Positions 1 to 5,945 of a stretch of 11,156 bases of DNA are shown here, in pieces. The number at the start of each line of letters is the position of its first letter. Within the stretch, counting starts at the first letter, position 1. The stretch is from an uncultured Desulfobacterales bacterium. GTDB taxonomy: Bacteria > Desulfobacterota > Desulfobacteria > Desulfobacterales > JAFDCJ01. The translations under genes and the position numbers were made by a program. The notes under the pieces are model-generated. The model saw only the letters and a list, made by a program, of their open reading frames with translations. It was not told the origin of the DNA and ran no database searches. The stretch covers positions 1 through 11,156 of the forward strand of contig CALZJV010000161.1 of assembly GCA_945787595.1 (NCBI GenBank), in the 5' to 3' direction.

Positions 1-540
1 TGGTACGATCCCTATTTGCCGTTTTTCCGCCCTGAACATTACCGTGCCAGCAATGTGTTAAAAAAAGGCCGGGGGTTTTGCGTGGGTAAAGCAAGCCTGC
101 TTTGCGCGTTGGGACGAGTTTGCAGCATCCCGAGCCGGGTCGGTTTTGCCACGGTTCGCAATCATCTAGCAACCAAACAGCTCATTGAATTTCTGGGGAC
201 CGATCTGTTCGTCTATCACGGTTTCGTGGAATTTTATCTGGCTGACAAATGGATTAAAGCCACCCCTGCTTTTAACATCGAACTATGCAGGAAACACAAA
301 GTCATTCCGCTTGAATTCAATGGCAGAGAAGATTCCATTTTTCATCCATATAGTTCCGAAAAAAAGAAATTCATGGAGTATGTAGATGATCACGGGACAT
401 ACGCCGACATTCCGGTTAATGAAATCGTCCTTGGATGGGAAACAATTTACGGCAAAGATCGGGTGCAGCAGTGGATTGAGGGATATAAAAGATCAAACGG
501 AAAAACAGATCGCGATTTTGACAAGGAAGAAGTCATCTGA
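1..540 (+). CDS. Transglutaminase-like domain protein (5' end missing)
   Basis: This is the C-terminal part of a transglutaminase/papain-fold protein. The reading frame is open to the first base (WYDPYLPFFRPEHYRASN), so the real start lies left of the window; the internal TTG at 16 is not a credible start. The catalytic-type Cys lies in GRGFCVGKASLL, which opens the usual helix. The His follows in VYHGFVEFYL, then the strand ADKWIKATPAFN. In classical transglutaminases an Asp stands where Thr is seen here (ATPAFN instead of a VDPTFN-like string). From memory, a bacterial subfamily ending in a FHPY..EYV..GTYADIP-type tail shares this, so it may be a family trait rather than damage. Substrate and role are unknown; it could be a peptidase or a non-catalytic binding fold. 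It lies about 90 bp upstream of yqeB on the same strand, and repeat words begin at its stop codon. Confidence 0.75.
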   Translation, partial: WYDPYLPFFRPEHYRASNVLKKGRGFCVGKASLLCALGRVCSIPSRVGFATVRNHLATKQLIEFLGTDLFVYHGFVEFYLADKWIKATPAFNIELCRKHKVIPLEFNGREDSIFHPYSSEKKKFMEYVDDHGTYADIPVNEIVLGWETIYGKDRVQQWIEGYKRSNGKTDRDFDKEEVI

Positions 541-609
541 GTTCGGAAGCGGGAATGGGAATGAATTAAAATGCGGAAGTGGGAATTCGGAATGCGGAAA
601 TGGGAAGTC
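541..609. repeat. Degenerate GCGGAA/GGGAAT word repeat
   Basis: This purine-rich run starts directly after the transglutaminase stop codon. It is built from permuted short words such as GCGGAAGTGGGAA, GGGAATGGGAATG and GGAATGCGGAAAT. The 13-mer GGAATGCGGAAAT (589-601) recurs exactly at 8644-8656, after the DUF6125 gene, so the two blocks belong to one repeat family. It fills nearly the whole spacer up to the yqeB ribosome binding site and has no coding character of its own. Confidence 0.7.
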
Positions 610-617
610 AGATTAAG

Positions 618-624
618 AAAGGGG
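618..624 (+). promoter_or_regulatory. Ribosome binding site fixing the TTG start of yqeB
   Basis: AAAGGGG lies 7 nt before the TTG at 632. No ATG or GTG lies between it and the GAGEMA nucleotide-binding loop, so the TTG is the only start that keeps the first beta strand. Confidence 0.6.
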
Positions 625-631
625 CAAAAGG

Positions 632-1441
632 TTGACGCGACTCAATGAAATCATTATCGCTATAAAAGGTGCCGGAGAGATGGCCAGTGCCGTGGCCTGG
701 CGGTTGTGCATGTCAAATTTTAGAAAAATTTTAATGCTGGAAACAGATTCTCCGCTGGCAGTGAGGCGTGAGGTATCATTTTGCGAAGCGGTTCATCAGG
801 GGCAAAAAGAGGTCGAGAAAGTCCGGGCTGCACGGGTGCAATACCCTGATGAGATTGAACCGTGCTGGGAGAAGAATGAGATTGCGGTGATGGTAGACCC
901 ACAATGGCAGACTTTAAAAACAATACAGCCCGAGGTGGTTGTGGACGCCGTTTTGGCGAAAAAAAACCTCGGGACCCACTTGAAGGAAGCGCCACTGGTC
1001 ATCGGCCTGGGTCCTGGATTCTATGCTGGAAAAGATGTTCATCTTGTGATTGAGACCAATCGGGGGCACAACCTGGGCAGAATTGTCACATCCGGGGAAG
1101 CCGAGCCGAACACCGGAACTCCCGGCACTATCGGCGGCTTTGCTGAAGAGCGGGTGTTGCGGGCGCCGGGTACCGGGCAATTTCTTTGCGTTCGAAATAT
1201 CGGTGATAGTATCATAAAGAATGAGATTATCGGATCTGTAGCGGGGGTTGAAGTGAGGTCTGGCATAGACGGCGTCCTGCGGGGACTCATTCGTCCGAAT
1301 AGTCAGGTTACGCGAGGTTTAAAAATTGGCGATGTCGATCCTAGAGGCGAGGTAAGCTATTGCTTCACGATCTCTGACAAGTCCCGGGCCATCGCTGGAT
1401 CCGTTCTCGAAGCCATCCTGCGGTCTTATAATCGCGCCTAA
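632..1441 (+). CDS. yqeB: YqeB/EF2563-family selenium-dependent molybdenum hydroxylase accessory protein
   Basis: This 269-residue protein belongs to the family tied by gene neighbourhood to selenium-dependent molybdenum hydroxylases (SDMH; the EF2563/YqeB family). It is related to the XdhC group that handles and inserts molybdenum cofactor. The sequence opens with a Rossmann-type strand and loop, IIAIKGAGEMASAVAWRL (residues 8-25). Family-typical stretches follow: PLAVRREVSFCEAVHQG (41-57), VVVDAVLAKKNLG (102-114), PLVIGLGPGFYAGKDVHLVIE (121-141) and RIVTSGEAEPNTGTPGTIGG (150-169). The C-terminal part (about 198-245) is a biotinyl/barrel-like region ending in KIGDVDPRGEVSYC. Length fits the short single-module form rather than the roughly twice longer E. 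coli YqeB. Translation starts at TTG with a good AAAGGGG. The next gene in the same direction is yqeC, as in many genomes, but 320 bp of repeats separate them. The hydroxylase itself and the MocA-like cytidylyltransferase partner are not in the window. Confidence 0.88.
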   Translation: MTRLNEIIIAIKGAGEMASAVAWRLCMSNFRKILMLETDSPLAVRREVSFCEAVHQGQKEVEKVRAARVQYPDEIEPCWEKNEIAVMVDPQWQTLKTIQPEVVVDAVLAKKNLGTHLKEAPLVIGLGPGFYAGKDVHLVIETNRGHNLGRIVTSGEAEPNTGTPGTIGGFAEERVLRAPGTGQFLCVRNIGDSIIKNEIIGSVAGVEVRSGIDGVLRGLIRPNSQVTRGLKIGDVDPRGEVSYCFTISDKSRAIAGSVLEAILRSYNRA

Positions 1442-1460
1442 CCCGGGCGCCGTGGGCGAA

Positions 1461-1491
1461 GAATGAAAAATGACGATTGACGAATGACGAG
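1461..1491. repeat. Short-word repeat (TGACGA/GAATGA words)
   Basis: About 20 bp after the yqeB stop lies a run of permuted words (GAATGAAAAATGACGATTGA, then CGAATGACGAG). It resembles, in style but not in sequence, the word repeats after the other plus-strand genes. Confidence 0.5.
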
Positions 1492-1530
1492 TATTGGAAT
1501 CGTTTCGCTCTTTCTTTTTCATAGAATTTT

Positions 1531-1560
1531 AGCCACTAAGACACGAAGGCACAAAAAAAA
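1531..1560. repeat. CCACTAAGACACGAAGGCAC-type repeat
   Basis: The string AGCCACTAAGACACGAAGGC followed by an A-run matches a phrase I recall as dispersed in many anaerobe and metagenome contigs. A related version (ACCACGAAACACACGAAA) sits at 9771-9788. No coding function is visible. Confidence 0.5.
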
Positions 1561-1645
1561 TATCAAACTTAGCGTGCCTTTTATTAAAAACGGCATTAAT
1601 AGAAGTATAGTTTAATCTTGGTGATCTCGTACTTTAAAGCATTAG

Positions 1646-1727
1646 GAAATTTCAAATTCCAAACACCAATGATCTACACGTTTGGGATTTGGGTCATTGT
1701 ATTTTGAGTTTTGTAATTTGGGATTTA
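1646..1727. repeat. Imperfect inverted repeat of AAATTCCAAAC / TTTGGGATTT words
   Basis: The left arm (1646-1672) carries CAAATTCCAAACACCAATGA. The right arm (1694-1727) carries TCATTG, TTTTGTAATTTGGGATTT and is its approximate reverse complement. The spacer contains a further TTTGGGATTTGGG. The arms are degenerate, so this is not a clean terminator. It looks like a palindromic dispersed element and ends about 20 bp before the yqeC ribosome binding site. The rest of the 1442-1761 gap is AT-rich with no credible open frame. Confidence 0.55.
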
Positions 1728-1761
1728 AATAATTTCATTCTGGAAAAGAGGGAAACTATTA

Positions 1762-2544
1762 ATGATTTCGCTAAGGGAAGGGCTGATGCTGGAAGGCGGC
1801 GGCGTGGTCAGCCTGGTGGGCGGGGGCGGCAAAACAAGTTTAATGTTCAAACTCGCCCGCGAATTTTCAATGGCCGGCGAAACGGTTTTAACCACCACCA
1901 CCACCAAAATTATTGAACCGTCACAGGATCAAACGAGCCGTGTGATTCTGTCCGGCTCCGTGCCAAACATACTGGAGCGGGCTGATGAGATGCTGGATAA
2001 TCATCTGCACCTCACTGCCGCCGTAGCCAAGTTGCCAGAGACCGGTAAGCTTTGCGGTTTCCGGCCAGAGATCATCGGGGAACTTTGGGATGCCGGTCTG
2101 TTTCGATGGATTATCGTGGAAGCCGATGGGGCCGCCGGAAAACCATTAAAAGCGCCCGCCGCCCATGAACCTGTTATTCCGGCCTGTACCAAACAATTGG
2201 TGGGAATGGTGGGGTTGAATGCGGTCGGTCAGCCCTTGACAGAACGATGGATTTTCAGGCATGAACACTTTGCCCGATTGACCGGGCTGGGGCCGGGTAC
2301 GGAGGTAACGGATGCCGCCATCGCAGATATATTGATCTGCGACAACGGATTGTTCAAGGGCTCTGGCCCGCAAGTTATGCGCATTGCTTTCCTTAACCAG
2401 GCAGATGTGAGGGACAATTTTTGGAAAGGTCAGCGAATCGCCCGGATACTGTCCAAGCGAAATAATACCGGTTTAAACCGTGTGGTCATCGGTCAGGTTT
2501 TATTAGACCCTCCGGTTTTAGAGGTTTATGATCTGGACCCTTAG
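1762..2544 (+). CDS. yqeC: YqeC-family SDMH accessory P-loop NTPase
   Basis: This 260-residue P-loop protein matches the YqeC family, assigned by co-occurrence to selenium-dependent molybdenum hydroxylase maturation; its exact reaction is not established. The Walker A loop is VSLVGGGGKTSLMF (residues 16-29), with K24 and T25 positioned for phosphate and magnesium. It is followed by a Thr-rich strand VLTTTTTKI (42-50), typical of the family. The acidic motif WIIVEADGAAGKPLKAP (116-132) probably acts as Walker B/switch. AFLNQADV (209-216) is in the place of an NKxD-like base-recognition motif. The chosen ATG has GAGGGA upstream (1748-1753) at 8 nt spacing. It lies in the same direction as yqeB and convergent with the hybrid kinase gene. 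Length is close to the usual size of the family and no damage is visible. Confidence 0.88.
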   Translation: MISLREGLMLEGGGVVSLVGGGGKTSLMFKLAREFSMAGETVLTTTTTKIIEPSQDQTSRVILSGSVPNILERADEMLDNHLHLTAAVAKLPETGKLCGFRPEIIGELWDAGLFRWIIVEADGAAGKPLKAPAAHEPVIPACTKQLVGMVGLNAVGQPLTERWIFRHEHFARLTGLGPGTEVTDAAIADILICDNGLFKGSGPQVMRIAFLNQADVRDNFWKGQRIARILSKRNNTGLNRVVIGQVLLDPPVLEVYDLDP

Positions 2545-2553
2545 AATAAACGC

Positions 2554-2574
2554 ACCAAGTCTGCAGGACTTGGT
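2554..2574. terminator. Hairpin after yqeC, possible weak bidirectional terminator
   Basis: A perfect 8-bp stem (ACCAAGTC / GACTTGGT) with a 5-nt loop sits 10 bases past the yqeC stop, between two convergent genes. There is no T-tract on either strand, so intrinsic termination would be weak; it may only protect 3' ends. Confidence 0.4.
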
Positions 2575-2602
2575 AAAATGGCAATGGGAATGCGCAGAAA
2601 TG

Positions 2603-2690
2603 TGGATGCCGATACTGGATCCTCGATCTTTGATACTGGATGCTGGATGCTGAATGGCCGAGGCTGGATACTCGATGCTTGATGCCCGAG
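2603..2690. repeat. GGATGCTGGATACTCGATGC word repeat
   Basis: Permuted copies of GATACTGGAT, GGATGCTGGATGC, GGATACTCGATGC and TTGATGCCCGA fill the space between yqeC and the hybrid kinase gene. Unit length drifts between 7 and 10 bases, so it is a degenerate tandem array rather than a strict one. Short frames across it on the minus strand (SIQHPASSI-like peptides) are by-products of the repeat. Confidence 0.65.
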
Positions 2691-2788
2691 TCCTAACCAA
2701 AAGTGGTTCAATGGAATCATCGAGTTATACTTAACGAGTCGATATCCACAACAGACTTCGGGCAATGGGGGTAACACTCCTTTTCTGG

Positions 2789-4720
2789 TTATTTGGCCAA
2801 TACCGCTTTGACTGCCAGTCCGATTTTTTCAAATGAATACGGCTTTTTTAGATAGGGTCCGGCACCCATTTTCTGGGCTGCTTTGACCTGTTCGGATTCT
2901 GAGAATCCACTGGCGATGATGGCTTTCTGCTGTGGATGAAATTTGAGAATTTTTTCATAGGTTTCCAGCCCATCTATACCAGGATTCATGATCATATCCA
3001 ACACCAGCAGATCGGCCGAGTTTTCCTGTAAATACATGACCGCTTCCTCCCCGCTGGGAACCGATAACACGCTATATCCCATTTTTTTAATTATACTCGA
3101 TGCAATTTCCCGCTGCTGTTTGACGTCATCAACGATTAAAATCGACTCTCCCTTGCCCATGTATTCATCCGCTAATATCTCGGGCTTTTCCTCAGGTAGT
3201 TTTTTGCGGGTTATTGGAAAATAAAGGGTAAACGTCGTGCCTTCACCCAGCTCGCTTTGCACGTCGATATATCCATTGAGATCTTTTGCAGTTCCCCATA
3301 CCACCGCCATTCCCAAACCGGTCCCACTTCGCCCCATGGTCTTTTTTGTGTAAAACGGCTCGAATATCCGATCAATATCTTCCGGTGAGATTCCAACGCC
3401 GGTATCCGATACCGTAAGTTTCACATAATCCCCTTCCTCAACGGTATCATAGCCTTTTATAGGGCGGTCGATGTATCGATTTTCAGTAGTGATATTTATG
3501 ACACCGCCGCTGGGCATGGCTTCGGCCGCATTGGAGACTAAATTCATGATGGTTTTGGAAAGATGAACGGGTGATCCAAGAATATTGAATATTTTTGCTT
3601 GCAGATCAGTTACTACTTTAACACCGGGATGGTATTCCAATATTTTGTGATTTTCCGGACTAATCAAATATTGTTCGATCAACTGATTCAGGTTCATGAC
3701 TTCCGTGACGGAAACGCCTCTGCGGGCCAGGGTCAATAAATCCTGAACGATGGCGGCCGCCTTTTGCCCCGACTCTTGAATGGTTAACAGGGGCTGTCTT
3801 AGCGGGCTTTCTTCCGAAACATCCATCAGCAGCAGTTCCGGATAGCTAACAACACCGGATAGAATATTATTGAGATCATGGGCCACCCCACCGGCAAGGG
3901 TGCCGATGGCCTCCATTTTTTGGGATTTGCGCAGTTGGATTTCCAGGTGTTGCTGGTCTTCTTCCGCTCGCTTACGCTCCATAATCTCCTGGGTCAGTTC
4001 ATTGTTGATTTCTACCAGTTGAGACGTACGCATCTTAACGCGGCTTTCCAGCGCCTGGTTGACTTCGCTGACTTTTTTCTTTTCTTCTTCCAGCAGGCGG
4101 GCCTGTATGAAATCCCGCCGTAAATAGTATTCAATAGAGTAACCGGCAACCATTCCGAATATGTTGCCAGATAAAAAGAAAAAGTTATTGTTGACGAGAA
4201 CAGGAATCGGGGTATTGCTTAGCCAAATAGCTGCGATTTCATAAGCTATCACCAATAACCAACCAGAGATGAATGCCCAAATGAACCGAAGTTTGATAAA
4301 GCTATATCCATACATAAACGCCAGAAGCAGACCTGCATAGTAGGAATAATTGGCAGGATATGGGGCTATAACTATCATCGCGATAATTCCAAAACCCCCG
4401 GCGAGAACTGTGGAGGCAATGGATAACTGCATAAATTTTTTAAATTGAGGTGAGAAAGTAAAGAGGAAATTGGCACACAAGAAGGGGCAAATCACTACGA
4501 ACCGGATAAACCAAAGTTGCAGCTTTGCATCAGGTACTAGCCATGCGTCGAGAATTCCAAAAACCCCGTAGAAAAATATACCAAGCGTTAATGCAATTCG
4601 TACTTGTCGTAAAGAATCACGGAAATATTGTTCCAGAAAAGCTTTTTCAAGGTCTTTCGGAAACGAGAGTGTAATCCAATTTATTTTAATTTTATTTGCG
4701 GAAGATGAAAGGATTGGCAC
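2789..4720 (-). CDS. Membrane-bound hybrid sensor histidine kinase with C-terminal receiver
   Basis: This 643-residue hybrid kinase has an N-terminal membrane sensor of about six helices (roughly 41-62, 70-90, 98-120, 127-141, 145-168, 180-197). There is no large periplasmic loop, so the ligand is probably sensed in or near the membrane. A coiled coil follows (about 203-265). The HisKA domain has H281 in GTLAGGVAHDLNNILSG. The ATPase domain has the N box LVSNAAEAM (394-402, N397), G1 DTGVGI (439-444), the F box FEPFYTKK (453-460) and G2 GTGLGMAVV (466-474). The receiver spans about 524-643, with acidic D531/D532, phospho-acceptor D575 in LLVLDMIM, S604 and K626, all intact. There is no DNA-binding output, so the phosphoryl group must pass to a partner or control the kinase itself. 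The start is GTG at 4720, with CGGGAG at 4730-4735, 9 nt away. It is the last of three minus-strand genes, convergent with yqeC. Confidence 0.92.
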   Translation of the reverse strand: MPILSSSANKIKINWITLSFPKDLEKAFLEQYFRDSLRQVRIALTLGIFFYGVFGILDAWLVPDAKLQLWFIRFVVICPFLCANFLFTFSPQFKKFMQLSIASTVLAGGFGIIAMIVIAPYPANYSYYAGLLLAFMYGYSFIKLRFIWAFISGWLLVIAYEIAAIWLSNTPIPVLVNNNFFFLSGNIFGMVAGYSIEYYLRRDFIQARLLEEEKKKVSEVNQALESRVKMRTSQLVEINNELTQEIMERKRAEEDQQHLEIQLRKSQKMEAIGTLAGGVAHDLNNILSGVVSYPELLLMDVSEESPLRQPLLTIQESGQKAAAIVQDLLTLARRGVSVTEVMNLNQLIEQYLISPENHKILEYHPGVKVVTDLQAKIFNILGSPVHLSKTIMNLVSNAAEAMPSGGVINITTENRYIDRPIKGYDTVEEGDYVKLTVSDTGVGISPEDIDRIFEPFYTKKTMGRSGTGLGMAVVWGTAKDLNGYIDVQSELGEGTTFTLYFPITRKKLPEEKPEILADEYMGKGESILIVDDVKQQREIASSIIKKMGYSVLSVPSGEEAVMYLQENSADLLVLDMIMNPGIDGLETYEKILKFHPQQKAIIASGFSESEQVKAAQKMGAGPYLKKPYSFEKIGLAVKAVLAK

Positions 4721-4828
4721 TGATTGATACTCCCGAAGTTAATTTGTCAGCTCCATATTCAATTTTTGATTGTAAATCGGGAGAAATGTCATCTTAATAA
4801 GTAGCATGGCTTGAAGAAATCTATAAGA

Positions 4829-5347
4829 TTACACCGCGTTACAGTTATTTTCCTTTAATTTTCTGATGGCAGAAATTTGTAGATAATTGTCTTCATTAAC
4901 GAAGAAATCGATAATCGCCTTTTCTTCATAAGCAATTCTGGAGAGATCTAATGCATTTGAATGGCCGAGCGGGGAATTTATGGAAGCCTCTTGCTGTATT
5001 ATCATGAAAGCTTCGAATGGATCTTGATATCCCCGGATGAATTGGATGGTTTTATCAAGTTCTCTCAGCCGTTCGACGCTCGCTTCATTTATTGGATTCA
5101 AAATTTCAACCGTAATGCTATTTTCATCAACTTGAACATTAACCATTATTTCAACATCCGCCGGTGAAAAATTACTATATTTTGTTCCGGTTTTAATAAG
5201 TTCTCTAATTATTCTGAATTGGGCTTGAACAGCGTCATCCGAAATTCCATGCGATTTCATGAAACTTCCGGTTCTTTGCCTTATTTGTTCCATCACATGA
5301 CCAATTGGTTTTACCTTGAGTTTTATCGAATTTTTCACAGATCTCAC
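4829..5347 (-). CDS. Small GHKL/anti-sigma-kinase-like protein without clear ATP motifs
   Basis: I do not recognise this 172-residue protein with certainty. Its layout resembles RsbW/SiaB-like single-domain GHKL proteins: a helix FRIIRELIKTGTKY (44-57) where the N box would lie, two beta strands (VEIMVNVQV 65-73, SITVEILNPI 77-86), a loop region, and a C-terminal helix plus strand pair LDLSRIAYEEKAIIDFF...YLQISAIRKL (133-164). The N-box Asn is not evident and no DxGxG or GxGxG motif is seen. It may therefore bind a partner protein without hydrolysing ATP, or not be a GHKL protein at all. The annotated GTG start lacks a good ribosome binding site; a second GTG lies three codons further in. It sits 108 bp upstream of the hybrid kinase gene in the same direction and may be co-transcribed with it. 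Base composition is AT-rich, like the methyltransferase gene upstream. Confidence 0.6.
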   Translation of the reverse strand: MRSVKNSIKLKVKPIGHVMEQIRQRTGSFMKSHGISDDAVQAQFRIIRELIKTGTKYSNFSPADVEIMVNVQVDENSITVEILNPINEASVERLRELDKTIQFIRGYQDPFEAFMIIQQEASINSPLGHSNALDLSRIAYEEKAIIDFFVNEDNYLQISAIRKLKENNCNAV

Positions 5348-5555
5348 GCAGGTTGAGGAATTGTTTCAGACAATAGGTTTTTCGAATATTCTTGATAAAA
5401 TTTCAGCAAATTACGTGCCAATGCAGGCGCATTTTAAAAATAAACTCGAGATTACAAAGATTTTTCTCTAACGTCATGAAATTATGATGAATACCTTTTG
5501 ATTTCCTGGAATAATTCGATATCGAAATCAGCAGGATGGCACGCTGTTTGACTGC

Positions 5556-5573
5556 TTGTCAAATATTTGACAA
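5556..5573. promoter_or_regulatory. Perfect 18-bp palindrome, candidate operator
   Basis: TTGTCAAATATTTGACAA is an exact inverted repeat with no spacer. It lies in the 598-bp gap between the methyltransferase and the small GHKL-like gene, about 210 bp upstream of the latter. Its size and symmetry suit a dimeric regulator. On the plus strand a TATAAT lies at 5582-5587, too close to the TTGACA half-site for a standard promoter, so no promoter is claimed. Confidence 0.4.
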
Positions 5574-5731
5574 TATTAAGATATAATACAAACTTCGTTA
5601 TCCGTTCTGTCGACTTGAGGGCACGAGAAGTAAAATAGTTGGAAGGATTAAAAAAGTTGGAATAGGTTGAAGTAACACCTCAGATTGCGGTCACAGATAA
5701 ATACTGTAATTGAGCGAATGAATAACTCGAG

Positions 5732-5911
5732 GTGTTCGGATCTCTTGCGCTGTTCCATGAGAATGAAAAATTCCTGGTCCTACATGGGGGTATGCCTGCC
5801 TGTCCTGTGGAATGCGGGGTATATTCCTGCCGGATTGCAATCATCCCGCTTCAGACGGAATTGCATTGGATCTCGGCATATCATTTCTGCGTGGATCTTT
5901 CAACTTTGTAG
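5732..5911 (+). pseudogene. Possible short gene remnant of unknown origin
   Basis: The gap 5348-5945 is mostly AT-rich and non-coding. A GC-richer patch carries a 59-codon frame with protein-like composition (ALFHENEKFLVLHGGMPACP near its start, IAIIPLQTELHWISAYHF near its end). An overlapping frame of similar length covers the same patch. No ribosome binding site or recognisable domain is seen and the start codon would be a GTG. It could be the remains of a gene once present between the two minus-strand genes, or chance. The call is weak. Confidence 0.2.
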
Positions 5912-5945
5912 CTTAATCGAGAATTTTTTTTCAGGGCTATCTGGG

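Noticed and set aside
16..540. A complete 174-residue gene starting at TTG 16
   Set aside because: The frame is open to base 1 and the residues before the TTG fit the family, so the gene is cut by the window edge.
386..616. Plus-strand frame running into the GCGGAA repeat
   Set aside because: It is out of frame with the transglutaminase gene, and its GSGNGNE/CGSGNSECGNG tail is translated repeat.
2541..2777. Minus-strand frames in the gap between yqeC and the hybrid kinase
   Set aside because: The SIQHPASSI-type peptides are simply the GGATGC repeat words translated.
5567..5587. Sigma-70 promoter from TTGACA 5567 and TATAAT 5582
   Set aside because: The spacing is 9 bp instead of about 17, so the two boxes cannot work together.
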